Shown here: one piece after another, positions 34,478 through 47,175 of the stretch
Layout: each line of letters starts with the position of its first letter
Position numbering within the stretch: the first letter of the stretch is position 1
Assembly: GCA_026545225.1 (NCBI GenBank)
Contig: CM048846.1
Coordinates: forward strand, 56,052,270 to 56,116,269
Reading direction: 5' to 3'
From: Cornus controversa
Taxonomy: Eukaryota > Streptophyta > Magnoliopsida > Cornales > Cornaceae
Length of the DNA: 64,000 nucleotides
The notes under the pieces: model-generated
Database searches by the model: none
Seen by the model: only the letters and a program-made list of their open reading frames with translations
What the model was told of the DNA's origin: nothing
Program-made: the position numbers and the translations under genes

Positions 34478-36597
34478 TGAAACTGATAACCTCATTAAGT
34501 TGAATGTTTATGGGGGCCATCAATGCAGTTCGAAGGGCGAGAATATCAACTCAAAAGTACATTTGTTGTGATTTTATTTATTTATTTTTAATGTGGTTGA
34601 ATGGTGCCTCTTAATTTAGTATGTTTGGCTAAGTAGAGTACTACATGTAATGGTCTAGACAAGACATGTAACTAAATTAACATAGAACAAGACTTGTAAA
34701 GTTATTATCAATAGATAGGGTAAAAGTACAAATAACACTCCTAAAGTATCATAAATGTGCAATAACACCCATATTATTTACTTTGTGTATATAAGCACAA
34801 GATGTTTAAAAAAATGTTGCAAATTAGTCCCTGTCATCTATGATTCATTAAAAAATAAAAGTTAGTGGGTCATGGTTAATACATGAAATCCCTAGAATAC
34901 CCTTTTTATATACCGAAAATGCCCTCAAAGGCTTTTATTTAAATCCCACCCCTCTATATACTCTAGTGTCATTTTCCCCTCTCTCTCTACTAGTTCATCT
35001 CTTTCTCTGTCGAAAATGCCCTCAGTTGGTTTGAAGATGAAGAATGGGAGAGATAAATACCAAGAGAAATACATAGTTGACTTCCAACAAATTGTCCTTG
35101 AAAGTATAGTAGGTATGTTAAGAAAATCAACCATTTCACAAATGGTCTTCAAAACAATTTTCATATCTTCTTAAAGACGAAGTAGTTTCTCACAGCACAG
35201 ATCATTCAAACTCTCACCTAGCCTGTCGTCCTTTGTGTACCCAAGCAAATTCATTAAAATGAACGATTATTTTTACTTTTTTTTTAATATACCTACATAA
35301 GGGTCTTTTAGTCTTTTCATAACTCCGTTAACGGCCAATTGACGTCAGACTCTTATTTGCATCCAAATTAAACTTGAAGGACTTTTAACAACATATAGGG
35401 GGTTATATGCACTATTTGTATATCATTGGGGGGTTATATGCACTATTTATATATAATTGGGGGTTATTTGCAGTCGACCCTCAATAGATATTATCAATAG
35501 AGTTGATGATTTATATTGTGTATAAAACAGCCTATCAATCACATGCCTTTTATTAATGTCTAGAGTTAGTTTCCATTAAAATCTTTTAATTTCTCAGTCA
35601 ATTAAATTATTTAGTACAGAACACTACTTACCAAACATGTAGCTTTGCTGATTGTATCAACCTCGAAAATGGACTCATTGGTGGCACCATCACCAAGAAT
35701 TGACAGCATAACATCCAAGAAGTCCTGCTCACTCTTCGCCTCACCGGAAAGTCTCTGTTTATGCTCCTCTAGCCACCTTTGTAAAACGATGTCCAGTTCT
35801 TTAGCTGTCTTCTTCATGGCCTTCTCATATCCCCCCAAATCCAACCACCTCAAGAAAGGAAGTGCATCAGACACTGTAAACACCCCCATCAACTCAAAGA
35901 ATTTCCTTACTGCCATGTTGAACCGATCCTTATCCGCTAAAGCCATCGTGTTCGTCTCTACGTATCGCTTCCCAACAACAATCCTTACAATGAGGTTTAG
36001 GGTTACGTTCCCGAACCATCTCCTCATGTCCACCAACACTTCATCTGAAGCAGCATTGTTCTTGACCCACAACTTGTACAACTCTTTGATCGATGCCTTC
36101 ACCTCAGATTCACGGGCTTGATTGAGCATCCCGAGCCGGCGGTTCGAGAGAAGCTCGGCTGTGGTAATCTTTCGCATTTTGCGCCAGTATGGACCGTAAG
36201 GGCCAAGCCCGAACATGGCGTAGTTGTAACCCATGTGCTCCACTGCTACGGCTTTTGGACGCGAGGAGAAGACTCTATCATTTGTGGTGAAGCATTCTTT
36301 AGCCACTTCCCAAGTACTAACCACCAAAGCTCGGTGCACTCCCAGCCGGATTGCAAAGATGGGTCCGTATTTGTCAGCCAGGGTTCCGAGGATTATGTGA
36401 GACAGTTTGGACCATCCTAATATATGGAGGTGACCAATCAAAGGCCATGCACCAGCAGCTTCAGGTGCTACTCTTTTCTTATTAGCTGCGTTTCTGTGAC
36501 CAACTCTTGACATCCATAGTATAAAGCAAAGAAGAAAAACAAATGGGTATATAGCAAACACAACAGTTGCTGGGAGTATTCGGAGGAGGGACTCCAT
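33584..36597 (-). CDS. Cytochrome P450, CYP82-family type, two exons
   Basis: A host gene encoding a heme monooxygenase of the endoplasmic reticulum membrane; CYP82 enzymes act in specialised metabolism, but the substrate cannot be told here. Exon 1 is 36597-35632 (322 codons), ending at a GTAAGT donor. The intron is 35631-34208. Exon 2 starts after TTTGCAG and runs 34207-33584 with a TAA stop. The 529-residue product is the usual length. Residues 10-30 form a membrane anchor, 45-57 the proline hinge, W138-R139-K140 the C-helix, E384-R387 (KETLR) the ExxR motif, 437-442 FKPERF, and 461-470 the heme loop [10 protein letters not shown] with Cys468. The exon border at KATCL is the usual one for the family. 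Oddities: the I-helix reads GSSSSTT (327-333) where the acid-Thr pair is normal, and the heme loop has Ala for the usual Gly after CP. A copia element begins 9 bp after the stop. The reading frame is otherwise intact. Confidence 0.9.
34432..34474. repeat. (GT)n(AT)n microsatellite in the P450 intron
   Basis: A TGTGTGTGTG run is followed by about 15 TA units. Confidence 0.85.
34718..35480. mobile_element. Non-autonomous Mutator-like element in the P450 intron
   Basis: The 763-bp unit is flanked by an exact 10-bp duplication TCAATAGATA (34708-34717 and 35481-35490). Its ends are imperfect inverted repeats: GGGTAAAAGTACAAATAAC on the left and, on the reverse strand from the right, GGGTCGACTGCAAATAAC. 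Duplications of 9-11 bp are typical of the Mutator superfamily. No transposase is present. Inside, 34955-35174 looks like a promoter plus start of a small gene on the + strand (CTATATACTC, a CT-rich leader, then an ATG at 35016 opening a 52-codon frame), which may be captured host DNA. Confidence 0.7.
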
Positions 36598-36631
36598 TGT
36601 TGATTTTTGTGTGTGTTTGGGTTGTTTTGAG

Positions 36632-36643
36632 AATATATTTATG
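36632..36643 (-). promoter_or_regulatory. Possible TATA box of the P450 gene
   Basis: CATAAATATATT on the minus strand is the closest TATA-like word to the ATG, ending about 35 bp upstream. That leaves a very short leader, so the alternative TTTATAAT near 36730-36737 is also possible. CA-rich leader DNA (ACCCAAACACACACAAAAATC) precedes the ATG. Confidence 0.3.
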
Positions 36644-37019
36644 GATGAGCATATGCATTAAAATGGAACACGTGTCCAACAGAAATGTGAATCATAGTTA
36701 ATGGTTTGTGTTCTGCACTGATTAACCAATTATAAACTAGCTTGATCACCCTTCAAAAAAAATTTTATAAACGTGATAAAAAAAAATGTGTGGAAGAAAC
36801 CGTAGTGTCGGCAAGAAATCATTGTTATAATTGCTTTTACTTACTGTTTAAGACTACTTGTCTTATTTTTGTACGGAGATGCCTCTGCTGGGTGTTCCCT
36901 TGAGAACTAGGATGCTCCGCTTTGCACTGTGTCTGCTGAAACCAATTTTTTTTTTATTTATAAAGTATTTGTGATGATAAGTGAGTTTTGCTAAAGTTAT
37001 CTAACTAAATAAACTTAAT
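36644..37019. other. P450 upstream DNA without a recognised gene
   Basis: A short stretch of mixed composition (GC-richer around 36870-36930) lies between the P450 and the repeat array. No reading frame, inverted end or duplication was found. Confidence 0.4.
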
Positions 37020-37237
37020 AAAAAAATATTATAATTCTTTCCAACACTAAAGTACCCTAACTCTTTCCAACACAAAAAAAAAAAAAAAAAAAAAAGTAAT
37101 ATAATAATATTATAACTCTTCCTAAGAGAAAAGAAAAGTAATAAAATAATATTTTTTTATATTTTCACTTTTATAAATTTTCACGAGTGTTAAATTTATA
37201 TAAATTCTAAAATTTATAAATATTTATTTAAACTTTT

Positions 37238-37243
<6 letters not shown>

Positions 37244-37308
<65 letters not shown>
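37244..37308. repeat. (TC)n(TA)n compound microsatellite
   Basis: About 20 TC units are followed directly by about 12 TA units, at the inner edge of a repeat unit. Confidence 0.9.
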
Positions 37309-37314
<6 letters not shown>

Positions 37315-37850
37315 AAAATATATTTTAAATTTTAAATTGCGTTTTAGAAAGATGAATTAACTTCATTGAAAATGGAATTGGAGTTGCTGAAATAGGAAAA
37401 TATGTTGTTTATTTATGAAGAAATGTGTTAATTTTAAATAAATTTATTTTAAGAAAATTAAATTCGAACATAGTCTAAATGATACTCAAATATTGAAGCT
37501 TTTGGAATTCTCTTTCTAATAGAAATGGTTTCATAAAAAAAACAATTTGTAAAAAAAGTTGTTGAAGTTTAGGTGAAGGAAACACACACACATATATATA
37601 TCTCCAAGTAATTAAAGAAATTTAATAAAAAAATATTATAACTCTTCCATATACTAAAGTACAGTAACTTTTCCCAGAAAAATAATATAATAATATTATA
37701 ACTATTTCAAAGAGAAAAGAAAAGTAATTAAATAATATTATAAATAATATATTTTCTATATTTATAAATTTACCACCCACTCTAATCCCAAGTGTGGTAA
37801 ATCTATATAAATTCAAAAATTTATAAAACTCTCTTTATCTCTTTAAAGAA

Positions 37851-39240
37851 AAGTATAAGTGATCGTTGATCGGCTCCAATGGCGGTCATTGGAGCACTTT
37901 TTTAGATTTGGTTTGCCAAACATGGGTCTGTGAAACCTGTTGGAGTTGCTTTTAAGTGTGTTAAATCTATATAACTTCTAAATAGAATTGGAGCTGCTGA
38001 AATAGGTAAACATTTTGTTTATTTATGAAGTAAAGGTATTGATTTTATATAAAATTACTTTAAAGGTGTTGATTTTATATAAAATTACTTATTTTTTAAT
38101 TTAAAAATGTAAATAAATTAATTAAATATGTTGAGAATAAAATGAAATATGATGAACTGTGAACTAAATAAGTAATAACTTTTCAAATTTTTAAATCAAT
38201 CAAAATAAAGAAGCATAAATTCAATTAGTCAATTTAAGAAAAATCTTTAATGAATGTGCATTTCATTACTTTCTTACATTGAGCCCACCCATGGTGTTGA
38301 TTATTGTGTTTCGAGTATTCAATAATTTATAAACACAACAATATATTGAATAAGACCATATTTTGATTTTAACCATTTCCAAAAAAAAAAAAAAATCGCC
38401 CTTTGGGTACATTATCTGAACTATATTTTGTAATAAACCTAAATTATTTAAATCAGCACCTTCACATTTCCAATACATTTAAAAATTATTATTTTGATTT
38501 CAATCAAAATAAAGAAACATCAAATTCAATTAGTAAATTTAAAAAAAAAATTGCAATGAATGAGCATTTCATTACTTTCTTACACTGAGCCTTACCCTAC
38601 ACGTGTGATTTTCATTTCAGTGAATTCCTTTTCAATTTGAAAGATTAAATAAATTAAATTTGTTGAGAAAAACATGAAATATGATGATTGGTGAACTAAA
38701 TGAATTATAACTTTTCAAAATTTTGCTTTTTTAAGTTCTCTCTATAATATTTTGTTTTGAATTTTCTCTATCTAATATTATATTTATTTATTTGATAAAT
38801 TAATATTGAGTGTGTAGAATATACATAAACTCTAAAAATTTATAAATATTTATATAAACCTTCTTTCTCTCTCCAAGTCTAAATATATTAATGTTATTTC
38901 TAATTGAGATTGAAAAGGTGAATTAATTACGTTGAAAATCCAAATTGATTTGTTTATACTCTAATTACTAGTGTTGATAATTGGTTGAGTTCAAATTATA
39001 TGCATTTTTTTCTTATTTGTAATTATTTATGCTTTTTAAACGTAAAAATATTTATTATAAATTTTTTAACCTCACTTATGATGTGTTAATGAATATTCGT
39101 CAAACACTAAACTATTTCATTGGTTATTAATGAGTTGGATAAAATTGAAGAATTGAATTTTATATTTATTAGTATTGATTGAAATGAAACTTTAAAATTT
39201 TAAATAAAGTTTTTACAAGGTGTAGAAACCATGCCCCACC
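37851..39240 (+). repeat. Left arm of the large inverted repeat
   Basis: The arm opens with AAGTGATCGTTGATCGGC and a 9-bp stem GCTCCAATG...CATTGGAGC, and runs to the CCATGCCCCACC block at 39227. It aligns with the reverse complement of 43190-44720, with small gaps. Confidence 0.7.
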
Positions 39241-39900
39241 CCTTATTTAAGCTAATTTTCATCAATTAGAATTCATAAAGTCCATTAATAGGTACAATAT
39301 AATCAAGGAGTTTTAAGACTCCAAATTCACCCGAAGGTGGAGTTCCATTATCTCTTAACAGTAAAATTATTCTCACCGTTGGATTATACAATTGAGTTCA
39401 AATTGGGTTTAAATTAGGAATTTTAGTACCCTAATTTTTATTTTGGCAACCACTAGAGGGTCATAATTCTTCATCAAAGTCAATCAAGTGATTTAAAACA
39501 TTAATTGGGATTATAATTCATCCAATTGAACCATTTGATTTGAAAATAGCTCATCTAATGAGCCAATTTTGCAAAATCATGAAATAGAGCTTTAGGGCCC
39601 ACATTGCACATTCCCGATTAGTCAAATCTCTATATTCCCATCACTAAATACTCAAATTGATCATTCTATAATAAAATTCAGTTTATTTACCTAAAAAACC
39701 TCAAGTTTCCCTCTTGATTGGACTACTTTTACCGTTGGATCGAATTCGATCACCGGAATCGTTTGATCATGGATATAGATTTGCTAACTCTTAATTCTTC
39801 ATATTGTCATCATCAAATTATAAAATTGATAATTCCATCATGAAATTTAATTCATTTGATATAAAAGCCTTCAAAATTTCACTCTAATTGGGTTACTTTT

Positions 39901-40493
39901 TGTTAGAACTAATAATGGGAATATGTAAATGGATGGAGAACAAATATATATATTTATATATATACAATATCCAGAGAATAACAATAATACAATAATTCAC
40001 AGTGGTAATATATGAAACAACAAATTTATGACAGAGTAAAGTAAGATATTAGAAACAACTAGCCTAGATAGGGAGTCACAAAAAACGTTGTCCTAAAGCT
40101 GCAAAGCCTCCCTACGTGCAAGGATGAGTGGTCTTATGCAACTCAGAGATACAAACCTAATCCACCAGTGGAGTTCTCCAGGCACGTCCAAAGAAGACAA
40201 ACTTGCACTCGCCTTGTGTCGAATTGTCCATAATATATATAAATGTAAAACATATAAAATGTAATGGAAGTAATTATAGTAGCAGAAAGAATGAACACTT
40301 TTTTCACTCTGTAATCTACTGGGAGACCTAACTTTTAGACACGTTCATGCCTAACGTCATGACCAACTTTATAGGCACCGGATCATGTAGCGTGGCTCGT
40401 GAATCGCGATTACTAGTCCAACCGTTACTAAATTAAATACAAAGTCAAATGAAATAAAAATAACTTATTGAAGTTTTAAAAATTTCGCTAACA
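39901..40493. mobile_element. Solo LTR (copia-like), 593 bp
   Basis: The ends are TGTTAGAACTAAT... and ...TTTCGCTAACA, with an exact 5-bp target duplication CTTTT (39896-39900 and 40494-40498). Two sister units in the same array, near 41480 and 42490, show the empty site as an unbroken GGGTTA(C/T)TTTTAGTGTTGGA. Short TGTTAG...CTAACA ends fit Ty1/copia LTRs; there is no coding part. Confidence 0.8.
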
Positions 40494-43189
40494 CTTTTAG
40501 TGTTGGATCGGAAATTGGGCATTTAGGCTTTCCAATCAGCTTCAATAGCGTCTTTTTCAATTCAATGGGGAAAGTAACCCAACCAAAGTGAAAATTTGAG
40601 AAATTTTACATAAAATTAGTTAAATTTAATGATAGAATCATCAATTTTATGATTTGATAATGGCAAGATGAAGAATTGAGAGTTAGAGAATTTGTATCCA
40701 TGATCGGATGACTATGGCGGCCCAAATTCGATCCAACGATAAAATTATTTTAATCGAGAGGAAAAATAGAGGGTTTCATTGTAAAATGAACTTAAAATTG
40801 AGAAATTAAAAATTGGCAATGTGGACCCAAAAGCCCTATTTTTGTGATTTCGCAAAATTGGATGAATCGGGTGGACTAATTTGAAATCAACTATTTAAAT
40901 TGGATGAATTATGAACCAAATTAATGTTTGAACTAGTTGATTAACTTTGATGAGAAATTATGACCCTCAAGTGTCGGTCGAAATCAAATTAAGGTATTAA
41001 AATTTCTAATTTAAATCCAATTTGAACTCAATTATACATTCCAACAATAGAATGATTTTTAATGTTAAGATACGATGGAACAGGGGTGGATTTGGAATCT
41101 ATTTGATTGAATTATTTGATTTTAAATTAGTACACACAATTGAACTAATTTTGTGAAATCACAAAAATAGGGCTTTTAGGTCCACATTGTCCTTTCTTGA
41201 TTAGTCAAATCTTTATTTTCTCATCACCAAACACTCAAATTAATTATTCTATGATAAAATGCAGTTTATTTTACCTAAAACCCCTCAAGTCTCCCTCTCT
41301 ATCAGACTACTTTTTACCATTGGATGAAATTTGGTCACCGGAGTCATCCGATAATGGATATAGATTTTCTAACTCTCAATTCTTCATATTGTCATCATCA
41401 AATTATAAAATTAATAACATCATTATTAAATTCAATTCATTTAATATAAAAATCCTCATAATTTCACTCTAATTGGGTTATTTTTAGTGTTGGACCGAAA
41501 AATGGGCATTTAAGTTGTCCGATCAAGATAAGGCTTCAAAAGCATCTTTTTTCAATCTAATGGGGAAAGTAACCCAATCAAAGTGAAATTCTGAGGGATT
41601 TACATAAATTTAATTAAATTTAATGATAGAATTATCAATTTTATGATTTGATGATGGCAAGATGAAGAATTAAGAATTAGAGAATTTGTATCCATGATCA
41701 AACGACCATGGCAGCCCAAATTCGATCCAATGACAAAATTAGTCTGATTGAGAGAAACAATTGAGGGTTTCATCATAAAATGAACTTAATTTTACCATAA
41801 AATAATCAATTTGAGTGTTTGGTGATGGGGAGATAGAGATTTGACAAATTGAAAAAAAGCAATGTGGACCCAAAAGCCTTATTTTTGTGATTTCACAAAA
41901 TTGGATGAATTGGGTGGACTAATTTGAAATCAACTATTTCAATTGGATGGATTATTATCCAAATTAATGTATTGAACTGGTTGATTGACTTTGATGATGA
42001 ATTATGACCATCAAGTGCCCGTCGAAATCAAATTAAGGTACTAAAATTCCTAATTTAATTCCAATTTAAACTCAATTATACATTCCAACAATAGAATGAT
42101 TTTTAATGTTAAGATACAATGGAACTCCACCTTTGGGGTGAATTTAGAGTCTATTTGTTTGAATTATTTGATTTCAAATTAGTACACACAATTGAGCCAA
42201 TTTTGCGAAATCACAAAAATAGGGCTTTTAGGTCCACATTCCCCATTCTCGATTAGTCAAATCTCTATCTTCCCATTACCAAACACTCAAATTAATTATT
42301 CTATGATAAAATTCAGTTTATTTTATCCAAAAGTCCTCAAGTTTCCCTCTCGGTCGGATTACTTTTTACTGTTGGATCGAATTTGGGAGTCATCCTATAA
42401 TTAAAAATAAATTAATAATTTCATGATTAAATTCAATTCATTTAATAAAAAAAAAATGCCCTCATAATTTTACTCTGATTGGGTTACTTTTAGTGTTGGA
42501 TCGGAAAAGGGACATTTGTGTTATCCGATCAAGATAAGGTTTCGAAAGCGTCTTTTTCAATCCAATGGGGAAAGTAACCCAATCAAAGTGAAATTCTTAG
42601 GAATTGTACATAAAATTACTTAAATTTAATGATCTAATCATTAATTTTATGATTTGATGATGGAAAGATAAAGAATTGAGAGTTAGGAAATTTGTATCCA
42701 TGATCGGACGGCTATGGCACTCCAAATTCGATCCAACAGTAGAAGTAGTCCGATCAAGAGGGAAAATTGTGGGTTTCTTGGTAAAATGAATTTAATTTTA
42801 TCATAGAATAATCAATTTGAGTGTTTGGTGATGGGGAGATAGAGATTTGACAATTCAAAAATGGGCAATGTATCCAAAAGCCCTATTTTTGTGATTTCAC
42901 AAAATTGGCTCAATCGGGTGGACTAATTTGATATCAAATAGTTCAATTGGATTTATTATGATCAAAATTAATGTTTTAAACTGCTTGATTGACTTTGATA
43001 AGAAATTATGACCCTTCATTGTTGGCCGAAATCAAATTAGGGTATTAAAATCCCTAATTTAAACTCAATTGTACAATCCAAATGTGTGAATGATTTTTAC
43101 TATTAAGAGATGACAAAACTCCACCTTTGAGGTGAATTTGAAGTATTGAAACTCCTTGTTTGTACCTATTAATGCACTTTCTGAAGTCG

Positions 43190-43582
43190 AAATGTGGGGC
43201 AAAATATAGTTTTTACACCTTTTAAAAACTTAATTTAAGCTTTTAAAGTTTCATTTCAATCAATATTAATAAATATAAAATTTAATCATTCAATTTTAGA
43301 AATCTCATTAATAAATGTACATTACATTTGATTTTTACATTTGTGTATAACCAATGAAGTATTTTAGTGTTCAAAGAATATTCATTAATGCATGATGAAT
43401 GAGGTTAAGAGACCTTTATATATAATAAATACATTTACATTTAAAAATAGTTACAAATAAGAAAAAAAAATGCACAAAAAATGAAGTCAATCAATAATCA
43501 ACACTAGTAATTCAAGTATAAACAAATCAATTCAAATTTTCAACATAATTAATGTCTTTTCAAATCTCAATTAGAAATAAAA

Positions 43583-43626
<44 letters not shown>

Positions 43627-44720
43627 CTTCGAGAGAGAAAGAAGGTTTATATAAATGTATATATATTTTTAGAGTTTATATATATTCTACACACTCAATA
43701 TTAAATTATCAAAAAAACAAATATAATATTAGATAGAGAAAATTCAAAACAAAATATTACAGAGAAAATTTATAAAAGCAAAAATTTGAAAAGTTATAAT
43801 TCATTTAGTTCACAAATTACCAAATTTCATTTTTTTTTCTTAACAAATTTAATTTATTTAATCTTTCAAATTGAAAAGGAAGTCATTGAAATGAAAATCA
43901 CACATGCATGGTAAGGGTCAATGTAAGAAGTAATGAAATGCTCATTCATTACAAAAAAAATTAAAATTTTCTAATTGAATTTGACGTTTTTTTATTTTGA
44001 TTGAAATAAAAATTATAATTTTTAAATTTACTAAAAATGTGAAAGTGTTGATTTAAATAATTTAGGTTCATTATAAAATATGGTTCACGTAATGTACTTA
44101 AAGGGCAAATTTTTTTTTTTTTGAAATGATTAGAATCAAAATATGGTTTTATTCATTATATTATTGTGTTTATAAATTATTGAATACTCGAAATGCAATA
44201 ATCAACACTCTCGGTGAGCTCAGTGTCACATTCTTTAAATATTTTTCTTAAATTGACTAATTGAACTTATGTTTCATTATTTTGATTGATATAAAAATTT
44301 GAAAAGTTATTACTCATTTAGTTTGCAATTCATCATATTTCATTTTTTCTCAATGTATTTAATTTATTTACATTTTCAAATTGAAAAATAACTCATTTTA
44401 TTTTAAATCAACACATTTACTTCATAAATAAACAAAATATTTACCTATTTCACCACCTCTAATTCTATTTTCAATGAAGTTAATTTATCTTTCCAAAACT
44501 TAATTTAAATTTTCAAATATTTTTTTTAGAAATAATATATGTATATATATAGATTTAGAGAGATGAAGAGAATTTAAATAAATATCTATAAATTTTAAGA
44601 TTTATATAAATTTCACACACTTAAAAGCAACTCCAATGGGTTCGTCAGACCCATCGCTCCAATGGCATCAACGATTGCTTAACTAAGTGATGCTTTAAGC
44701 GATCACTTTCACTAATTGTT
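43190..44720 (-). repeat. Right arm of the large inverted repeat
   Basis: This is the reverse-complement partner of 37851-39240. It holds a GT microsatellite (43587-43623) that the left arm lacks. It ends about 50 bp before the Sirevirus LTR at 44771. Confidence 0.7.
43587..43623. repeat. (GT)n microsatellite
   Basis: About 18 GT units. Confidence 0.9.
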
Positions 44721-45369
44721 ACATTTAATAATAGATAAAAATTATATTTGAACTTTTTTTATCAAAATCCTGTGAGTTGTGCGGCGCGAAAGTGGCTGCA
44801 AAAGTTAGATTTAAAACCTAGGGAGGGTGATTAGGTTTACTTGCTTACTGCTTAATCTTTCAAATTATCCAATTTTAAGTCCAATTTAAAATTAAAGCAA
44901 TCTCACAAAGCAAGTAAATAAAATAAAGTGCAGTAAAGTAAATGAATGCACCATATATACGTGAAAAACTCAGATCGAAAAAAATCACAAGTGAGGCTTC
45001 ATAGCCCCAGAGAAGTAAATCCATTATCGTCAAAGCAAAAGTACAATAGACTCTGTTCCAGAATCACACCCACTGTACTCTGACAAGAACTTGATGTAGA
45101 ACACCTCAGCCTTACAATTACGACTACCTTATCCACTTGCTGCAGATTCTCGGCTAACATCAAAATACTCTCAGAAGGGTAACTGGAAGAAAATGAACAC
45201 TCAGTAAGTATTCTGTCCCCTTCGTAGCTTGATCTTCTTCTCCTTCCTCACCAACGACCAGTTGTAGAAGAAACCAATCATGTAACGACCCGAATTATTT
45301 TTGGCCGGTTCCAAGTTAGTTTTTGGACCGGATTAATTTTTTTTTGAGTTAGTTGATTTTGGGAAGGTG

Positions 45370-45410
<41 letters not shown>

Positions 45411-47085
45411 ATGGAGGGTATGGAAAAATCCTATATATAAGAATATATATATATTGTGGGTCTATATGTAATTATGGATATATAGAGATGCATGTACATA
45501 ATTATATGTATATGTGGGAGAAAGGAGAATACCCATGTGGTATTTTATGCATAAATAAATATATGAGTATATGTGCATATATATTACCTTGTGGCTAAGA
45601 GTGTGTGATGTTATGTGTGGTGTATGAGGATTCAAAATAAAAGAAGGAGAAAGATCCACGTGGGTCAGCCGGCTGAAAGAGAAAAGAAAGAAAAGAAAAA
45701 AAGAAAGAGATGAGAGAGGAACCGAGAGCTTGAGAGAGAGAGCTGAGGGTGGAGAAGAAGATGGTGGTTCCAGCGTCGGTGATAGGCCTTCGGTTTCATG
45801 GAGGTGACGGTCTAATTATGGTGCGCACGGCTGGTTCATGACTGGAGACAACAGTCTTGGGTGGCCCGACCATGGAGGTCTGGCTGATGCTTAGACCGTG
45901 TTGGGTCAATTTTGGCGAGTTTCGGTAATGGTGGTCCTTGCTGGGTCTGTTCAAGGCGATAATGGCTGGCCGTGATGGTGCCGGTGGTGGTCTGTTAGAG
46001 GTGGTTGGAGTGGTTGGGTATGGCCGCTAGTGGCTGGATGGGTCTTCTCCTTGGGTGTGGCTGGTGGTGCTCGATTCTGTGGCCTTGGGTGGGGTTATTC
46101 CGACCGCGGTGGTGGTTGTTTCATCGAAGATGATGATCGGTTTGGGTTCGGATGAATAAAGAAGGTGAAGGTTAGATTTTTGGTGGGGCAGCCATGGACG
46201 GCTTTTGGTTGTGGTGGACTGTTTTAGGTATAGCTTGCGGGTTCAGTTTGGGCAGCTTGTTTGGTGGCCGGGTTCAATGGTGTTCGGCGGCATTGGCTTG
46301 GGCAGCCATAACATTCTGGCAGTGGAGTTGGTTGGTTGTGAGATGGTGATGGTAAGGATGTACAAAGGTGGTGTGTTGATTGATTCATGGTTTGGGTTAG
46401 TTATTGGCCTGAAAATGGAATTGAAAATGGACTACCAGAAGGCACATTTGGGCCCTATTGATGGTGGGCTTCAATATGAGGAATGAGTTGAACTTGAAAT
46501 CGGCATATGATGAGAATTAGGCCAGAACATAAATTGGGTCAAGTCATCTAGTTGGGTCTTGTTTGGACTTTGATTTTTGGACTTGCCTAATTAAATGGGC
46601 TGAAGATAGTTGTGATTTGGGTTGGACCAATCATGGGAATTGAAAGGAAGAAAGTGGATGGTTTGCATGGGCTTTGATGTCGAATTGGGCACGGGACTTG
46701 TCACGCCCCGGAATCCGGGCCCCGAGACTCCCCCAGACCGACTCGAATCCCGAGTGTGAACCTGTCCATTAATTCCTAATGGACCATCTTAACATTTCAT
46801 TACCACAGAAGCCTAGTCACCCACTTGTAATTACCTATGCACAAGTCAACATCACCTAACCTCAATGGCCTCAACCAAACAATCCTTCGAATGCTTCCAA
46901 CCCACAAATACGAACATATAACTCCTTGTGAGTTTATAATCAATGTCTGAAAATGAAACCATTGGAAAGAGGGTTTAAAAATACACAATTTCAAAAAAAG
47001 AATCATCGAAATCCGATTTGAAACGAAGGAGATATGCCTTTTTGAAGTTAGACAAAACACTGTTTGAATAGTGCATGCTGTAAAA

Positions 47086-47175
47086 GGGGGATCGATCGCC
47101 CAAGGTCGACCGAGGCTGATTTCTTAGGCTTTTACAGGGGCGATCGATCGCCGTGAATGAGGGCGATCGATCGCC
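47086..47175 (-). repeat. GGCGATCGATCGCC palindrome cluster (3' LTR)
   Basis: Two perfect 14-bp palindromes lie at 47139-47152 and 47162-47175, with a near copy (GGATCGATCGCC) at 47089-47100. They sit about 390-480 bp from the LTR 3' end, in an otherwise AT-rich LTR. Confidence 0.75.

Larger units (their letters stand above)
37020..44750. repeat. Large palindromic array of inverted repeats
   Basis: The outer arms 37851-39240 and 43190-44720 are inverted copies of each other. For example GGAGTTGCTTTTAAGTGTGT at about 37940 recurs on the reverse strand near 44640, and the poly-A plus ACATTA block near 38400 recurs near 44090. Between them, 39241-43189 consists of three successive inverted-repeat units (turning points near 39900/40494, 41486 and 42490), sharing GGGTTACTTTTAGTGTTGGA at each turn. 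The left side also has a direct duplication (37020-37330 with 37621-37840). No coding sequence was found. The array is AT-rich and imperfect, so it is not recent. Its transposon class is unknown; a foldback-type or long-inverted-repeat DNA element is one option. Confidence 0.75.

Noticed and set aside
34925-35164. A 79-codon minus-strand frame in the P450 intron
   Set aside because: It is inside the Mutator-like element and shows no protein-like pattern. The + strand promoter-like layout there is the more interesting reading.
36118-36420. Plus-strand frames of 100-158 codons over P450 exon 1
   Set aside because: They are antisense shadows of the P450 coding sequence.
45353-45598. A Tyr/Ile-rich frame
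   Set aside because: It is created by the (AT)n run and low-complexity DNA of solo LTR S.
46205-46486. A Trp/Gly-rich frame of about 93 codons
   Set aside because: It lies in the GC-richer leader part of solo LTR S and looks like chance.
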